From Streblospio benedicti (Eukaryota > Annelida > Polychaeta > Spionida > Spionidae), in assembly GCA_019095985.1 (NCBI GenBank), contig CM032669.1, positions 38,967,130-39,031,129 of the forward strand: a stretch of 64,000 bases of DNA. The letters run 5' to 3'. The notes beneath the pieces are model-generated. The model worked only from the letters and a program-made list of their open reading frames with translations. It made no database searches and was not told where the DNA came from. Positions 59,501-64,000 of this stretch are shown here, in pieces (the first letter of the stretch is position 1; each line of letters starts with the position of its first letter). The position numbers and the translations under genes are program-made.

Positions 59501-61964
59501 TGCAAACGTGAAGTGTACATGTATTTGTGAAGTGGGACCGCAGTGTGCTTTCAAATTATTTTTAGGACTAGACCCATAGTCTAACATCGTATGTTTTAAT
59601 CAATATTATCCCAGAATATAGGTAAATTAGAGCACTACGTCTACTGCACAGGCCATAAAATGATATGCAATCAAAATATTTGTTTACGATATATAACTTC
59701 ACCCCAATGTGCTGTGTGAGTTGTTCCACAAGGTATTTCGTTAATATCTTCTATTATCTTCGTCCACGGGTACAATACCACGGTTATTGTACATCACGGG
59801 TTGTGTTGATGACCCTCTTTGAGTGAGACAGACGAATCTAGACGGCGTTTTTCACATTTTCTTTTCCGTCATACACAAAATAGTCTCCGTAGGAGACGGG
59901 TCAGCTAGTTTTTATAATTGCGAACATCAAATGTGCCCAAAGAGTTTTAAATAGCTTTAAATGGCCAAGATTGTGGTGGGAAAAATTAAAAACAACAGCC
60001 GAATTGTGCTATTGATATTCTACACATGAAAAGCATGTAGAAGTGTTTAAAAAAGAATCAACATAGATTTGTGTGGGGCGTAGATTTCAGGGTCACTGTG
60101 ACGTCTTCCTGGCCGTGTCCATGTTTCTCATGGGCTTCATGTGCCTCCTCAAGCCGTTCTCGCCGTACCTCTGGGTGTTCGTCACGGCGGCCTCGTTTGA
60201 AGCTCTCGCTTATGCAGGGATCGATCTGTGTACGTAGCGTGCACCACATACAGGTTTTCCACTTTACAAGCTGGTTTTTTAACTCAACCGTGGTGTACTC
60301 ATGGGTCCTATTGGTTAAAAATCGACGTTGGCAGAATTTTTAGACCCTTCCAAATGGGTTTAGAATAGCGATACACGTGTACATTAGTTTGGAACATTGG
60401 ATGATGAATAAAGAACGGGTTCGCTCCCCATACAGCTGTTGCGTATCAGACTCATCTGCATCGTGGATTAGGTTCCCCTAACGGCTCGCCTGGTAGTCAC
60501 ACCAGTATCGAGATAGTCAAAACAAAAATTTTGTTTACTCAAATAGAAGAAACACGTGCACATAGTTACTAACGTTTCGCATACTGCCAGGTGGTTTCTT
60601 CAGAACAGAATGGAAATACTGACCACCAGTCGTAGACCTGGTTCCCATTTTACTCTGGAGAAACCAGTAACTGGCTAAAATCTAAATTCTAGTTTGAATA
60701 TGATACTCACAACTGAACGAATCGTCTTCAAGTACCGACATATGTTTCGCTGATTGTGAAATTCTTAATGTCTTTTAGATTTACCAATTAGCTAAATGTC
60801 CAAGTGAGAATTTATGGGATTTTTTTTTTTTTAAAAAAAAAGACATTTTTTCGGCAATCCTTTGACAATTCTTAATATGTTAATGAGCTTGCTTGAAGTT
60901 TCTGGTTCTGTGAAAGCGATCATCAATGCCGTTATCAAATTGTCTAGTTAATATATATATGAATTAGATTAACAGTTCATTGCACTCCAATTTACTTTAT
61001 CATATCGGATCGTAAAACATCATTTCATTTCTCATTTCAGCAAGCAATGCTATGATGTTCAGTACATGGGGAGAGAAAGCGAACGCCCCTGTTCAAGGTC
61101 TGCACACTGCTTGGGGAGTAGGTTTTGCGTTTGGCCCACTGATCATAAGGCCATTTCTGGGCCCTGATCAAGATGACGGAAGTGTTTACAACGTGACGAC
61201 AGTTTCACCAGCAACTGAGTCAACCACGTCTCCATCAGAAGTCCAAGAGTCCAGAATTGAAATAGCATACGCATTCACAGCCGCATTTGCTTTTGCACTT
61301 GGAGTTATGGCATTAGTGATTTTTAAAGCTGGTGTTCCCAAAGGAGTGACTTTACATCTCAAACCCAAGAACAGCTTCAAGGAAGTGTTCTCTTTACAGT
61401 CGTATGCTGCAGGAGACAGGACATTTGCCATCAAAATCTTGATAGTGTTTACTCTGTTCTACTTTGCAAACGCCGGGAGGGAGGGTGTGTTTAGTACATG
61501 GCTTTTCAACTACGCTATTGGTAAGTAACGCATGCACACTGCATTGCATTTACCTTGTTAGAATTGCCATTTTGTATGAAATGTTTTTAATTTGCTAAGG
61601 GATCGTATTTACCGCAGGCGGGTGGACGGTGTCGGAACACTATAACGACTGGTGGGGGTGGTGTGGCAGTCAAACAGTTGACGTGTGTCGTAGAAATGAA
61701 GCATCATGAAGTCAAATGGGGTGGGGATGGCTGGAGGTGGGTGTGGGGATGTGGAGGTGGTCAGAGATGCCCGAAATTATGATGACGTCACTGCGCTATC
61801 CTAACATTCCACTTAATTCCTTTATTGTAGAAAGTGAACTGGACTTCACCAAGCAGGAGGCTGCTCTTTTGGATGCAGCTGCCAAGTTTTCATTCTTGGG
61901 TGGTCGTATAATTGCTACTCTACTAGCTCTCAAAATCGCCATACAGCCTATGCTTATTACAGAG
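55698..61964 (+). CDS. MFSD4B/NAGLT1-like major facilitator sugar transporter (5' exons)
   Basis: Exons with agreeing phases: 55698-55766, 56950-57095, 60084-60229, 61041-61520 and 61831-61964, 325 codons so far; the rest lies beyond the window or past the repeat at 62127. The N-terminus MGISEKTYRFGKTTFTYIGF runs into TM1 (GLAMSLGGPSVPDMCERLGV). SMQSIMWTVGAIIFGPIIDR is the TM2/loop 2-3 end typical of this family (G.....GPI.D). LWVFVTAASFEALAYAGIDL leads to SSNAMMFSTWGEKANAPVQG then LHTAWGVGFAFGPLI, matching 'LW......P..Q.LH...G.GA...PL' of NAGLT1-type proteins. A long loop (TTVSPATESTTSPSE) follows. The family includes sodium-dependent glucose transporters; the substrate here is inferred. An orphan paralogous exon is at 18550-18695. 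Confidence 0.82.
56410..56580. repeat. Compound trinucleotide microsatellite (GCA/GTC/GGC)
   Basis: AGCATCAGCATCAG units pass into (GTC)n, (GGC)n and (AGC)n runs. Located in intron 1 of the transporter gene. The ORFs across it (56266-56592, 56369-56614, 56418-56717) are repeat translations, not genes. Confidence 0.85.
57120..57300. repeat. AGAGGTTCTACTG-type interspersed repeat, copy 2
   Basis: CAGCAGAACCTCCAACCAAG at the left and TAATAGAGAAGTTCTATTGT at the right form imperfect inverted ends. The interior, GAGACCACCTCTCTGTTGAG, resembles 29590-29765. Confidence 0.5.
57678..58709 (+). mobile_element. Helitron-like non-autonomous element, first of a head-to-tail pair
   Basis: Begins TTAATATATAATTACGGAAA and ends with a short hairpin GCTCCTTAGGAGC followed by CGGGCCAGCTAGT. 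A hairpin just before a CTAG(T) terminus is the 3' signature of Helitrons. The first ~430 bp is repeated immediately downstream at 58710-59117. No Rep/helicase ORF. It lies in intron 2 of the transporter gene. Confidence 0.55.
58710..59908 (+). mobile_element. Helitron-like non-autonomous element, second of the pair
   Basis: Starts directly after the first element's end with TTAATATATAATTATGGAAA and shares ~430 bp with it (CTGCCTTATTACTGTGTGCA, CAGTAATGTAGAAATGGGTT). It ends with hairpin GTCTCCGTAGGAGAC and CGGGTCAGCTAGT, then a T-rich target. The interior after 59120 is unique to this copy. Confidence 0.55.
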
Positions 61965-62126
61965 GTATTTGTTAGGGGTTATTTTGAATATAGCATTATC
62001 TATTAATTATCTATTAATTAAATTTGCTCTACCTCATTTATATCAATCTCAATATTTTCATGTCACTTATAAGTACATCACACTCTCAAAAATCAATTGG
62101 TTATTTCCCCACATGTAGAGAGTACT

Positions 62127-63215
62127 TAGGGACGGTGCAATATTTATCAGGCGGGGGGCGGTGCATATTGAAAATCTTGTCTGAAAAAAGATCATGTCCC
62201 ATGCTGATGTGATGAAAAAAACCTGATGTCCCATGACCTCCATTCATAAAAAAGTCTGTCCCCTCCCATGAATATAATTTTTTTGACCTACGAGATAAAA
62301 TTGAATTAATGTGGAGAATACGCAAAATGAATTTAAATGGAGGCGGTATAAAAGCAGTAGTAATCTAGAGGTGGTAGATAATTTAGGCCATTACAACATA
62401 TTTTCATTTACATGTGGGATCTATTTATGGATTTCTGTTCAGTAGTTTAACCATGCTAATTAGCTACATAATTGACATGCAAAATGTACATATACTGGCT
62501 ATTGACGTTTGCTGTTTTCGTCTATGTATTATTTTGACTTTAATTTGCGGTTTTGGTCAATCCTAGAGCTACTCATCATAGGCTATTAATGTTTGCTGAC
62601 TAGTGAAGTTTGTGTGCGCAAACAAATCTAGTTTTATAGTAGTACCGACCCTAGTTTCATGATTTTAACATGTTTTGCCATCCATACTTTTGTGATTTTT
62701 ATCTTTATTACCATTTTCTGTTTGTTGACTGACATCAAAGTAATCATATATTATTTTCAAGGTTAAAATTGCTGAAAATACGCATTCTTGCCAATAGATA
62801 AGCATTATCATTTTTTATTAAAAGATCGAGTCATGTTATATTTTGTAATTTCTGTTTTGTTTTACACATTTTATGCTACCATATTTTCCCTATACAAGAA
62901 ATATAAGAAGGGATTTGAAAGGTATTGATGCGTATATGGATATGTCTTTTATTACATCTCCAAATTATTTTCTTATATTTTGTTAATTAAAATATACATT
63001 GGTTATCATGTGTTTGTTGTTTGTGCCATTCTGGTAGTGAGCAGAACCTCTTGAAAAATTGTGCTAAGATAGTTATAATGGGTTGAATATATTCTACTTG
63101 GATAAAAATAGCTGTTGCGCGAATAAGAAATCGCATATTCACATTATAGTTCATTTAGCTTTATACATTGCTGCAACACTGATTTTTTTTCTACGTTCAA
63201 TGTCATCTATAGAGA
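62127..63215 (-). mobile_element. Non-autonomous DNA transposon, second copy (truncated)
   Basis: Starts TTAGGGACGGTGCAATATTT. 62160-62340 matches 7960-8140 inverted, and 62560-63215 matches 6830-7480 inverted (GAACCTCTTGAAAAATTGTG, TTAGCAACAATG-like blocks). The copy stops near 63215, where the full copy would have ~210 bp more, and it also lacks the 7500-7900 tandem repeat. Located 3' of transporter exon 5. Confidence 0.7.
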
Positions 63216-63319
63216 TCTAAAGGCCGCGTCCCACTAGTTTCTGCGTATGGTTGACACATAAATTCTAGGGATTTCCGGACAAACATTTTTATACGTCGAA
63301 CATCTGCTGATAGGTTACC

Positions 63320-64000
63320 CCTTTTGGCATTAAATGATTTTTCGCCAAGCGATAGTCAACTCACGGCCGGCGCCAGGGACTGGCGCAAAACCCAAGAAAA
63401 AAAGGGGAAAACAAATTTAAAAGAAGTCAAAGACGACAAAAAAAAAACTCAGCCAGACTTTTTGTGTGCGCCGGGTTTTGCAAAAAAACCCCGCCTTTTG
63501 TTCAAGTCTGCCCCCTGAACCCTCTTACAATACGTTGAACACCCCGCCGAATGTCGCCCTCGTATGCTCCAAAGGGGCGGGCTTCGAACATTTTTCTGCC
63601 GAGCATCTGCCCCAAAGCGGGGAAAAATTCGGCCCCATTGGAAACGATTTCGGGGTATGTGGGGCGATGCCCCCATAAAAAAACAATGGGTTAAGAAATT
63701 TGGGGATGGGCCCTTTCGCTTTAATGTTTGAGCAGCCCAAAACCTGGGGGCGAAAAAAGCGGGGCCGACGAAAATCTTTCTAGAAATATTTTTGGGGGGG
63801 TACTCAAGGGAAGCTTTCAAGGACGCCCACCAAGTAAAACGGGAAAAAGGAAGTTCCGGTAAGGCCCGGGGACAGATCTTTGCGGGTGAAAAAATCTGGA
63901 TATCAACGCCCTTATCAGCTGGGCATAAGTTCAGTGCGCCGGAACCAAGTGAGGACGGCAACTTTAACTATGACCAGGTGAGCAACATTGCCCCATTCGA
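63320..64000. other. GC-rich, homopolymer-rich window edge of unclear origin
   Basis: Composition changes abruptly to GC-rich sequence with stretched homopolymers (CAAAAAAACCCCGCC, TTTTTGGGGGGGG). On the plus strand, 63732-64000 is open to the window end and reads ARGQIFAGEKIWISTPLSAG then HKFSAPEPSEDGNFNYDQ, which looks like real protein but fits no family I recognise. Candidates are a poorly polished exon, a foreign or misassembled segment, or another gene entering from the right. The minus-strand ORF at 63449-63961 is probably its shadow. Confidence 0.3.

Noticed and set aside
1-64000. CRISPR arrays, bacterial operons, retroviral or LTR elements
   Set aside because: No regularly spaced direct repeats, no Shine-Dalgarno-led gene strings, and no recognisable capsid, protease, integrase or envelope sequence with long terminal repeats were seen.

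Overview
The window is 64 kb of draft animal nuclear DNA. It is AT-rich, has short exons and long introns with GT-AG borders, and is crowded with transposons, with one 100-N assembly gap at 18379-18478. No operons, CRISPR arrays or bacterial-style genes were seen. A metazoan chitin synthase with SAM domains, a peptide xylosyltransferase and many MITE, SINE and Helitron-like repeats suggest a marine invertebrate (lophotrochozoan or invertebrate deuterostome). The sequence alone does not fix the species.

Layout. 1-5.7 kb: last exons and 3' region of a peptide O-xylosyltransferase (+). 6.2-15.2 kb: a ~9 kb DNA transposon with inverted ends and decayed coding sequence. It holds a second related element (12097-14439), a non-autonomous element (6623-8143) and smaller repeats. 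15.6-18.4 kb: an unidentified minus-strand ORF and low-complexity DNA. 18.5-19.4 kb: one orphan exon of an MFS sugar-transporter-like gene and a LINE 3' fragment. 19.8-28.5 kb (-): a divergent choline/ethanolamine-kinase-like gene; one ~4.6 kb intron is mostly a 3.1 kb palindrome. 32.4-37.1 kb (-): a secreted LDLa + CAP-domain protein. 39.3-53.1 kb (+): a complete 31-exon chitin synthase of ~1,548 residues with two C-terminal SAM domains; its introns carry a Penelope-like fragment, tRNA-derived repeats and MITEs. 53.3-55.2 kb: a degenerate tandem duplication. 55.7 kb to the end (+): the first five exons of an MFSD4B/NAGLT1-like transporter, with tandem Helitron-like elements in intron 2. The last ~0.7 kb has unusual composition.

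Functional links are modest. The xylosyltransferase starts glycosaminoglycan chains and the chitin synthase makes chitin, so two extracellular-polysaccharide genes share the locus. The secreted CAP/LDLa gene starts about 2.2 kb from the chitin synthase start on the opposite strand. Exon models were built by hand from reading frame, splice-site phase and recognised family motifs.
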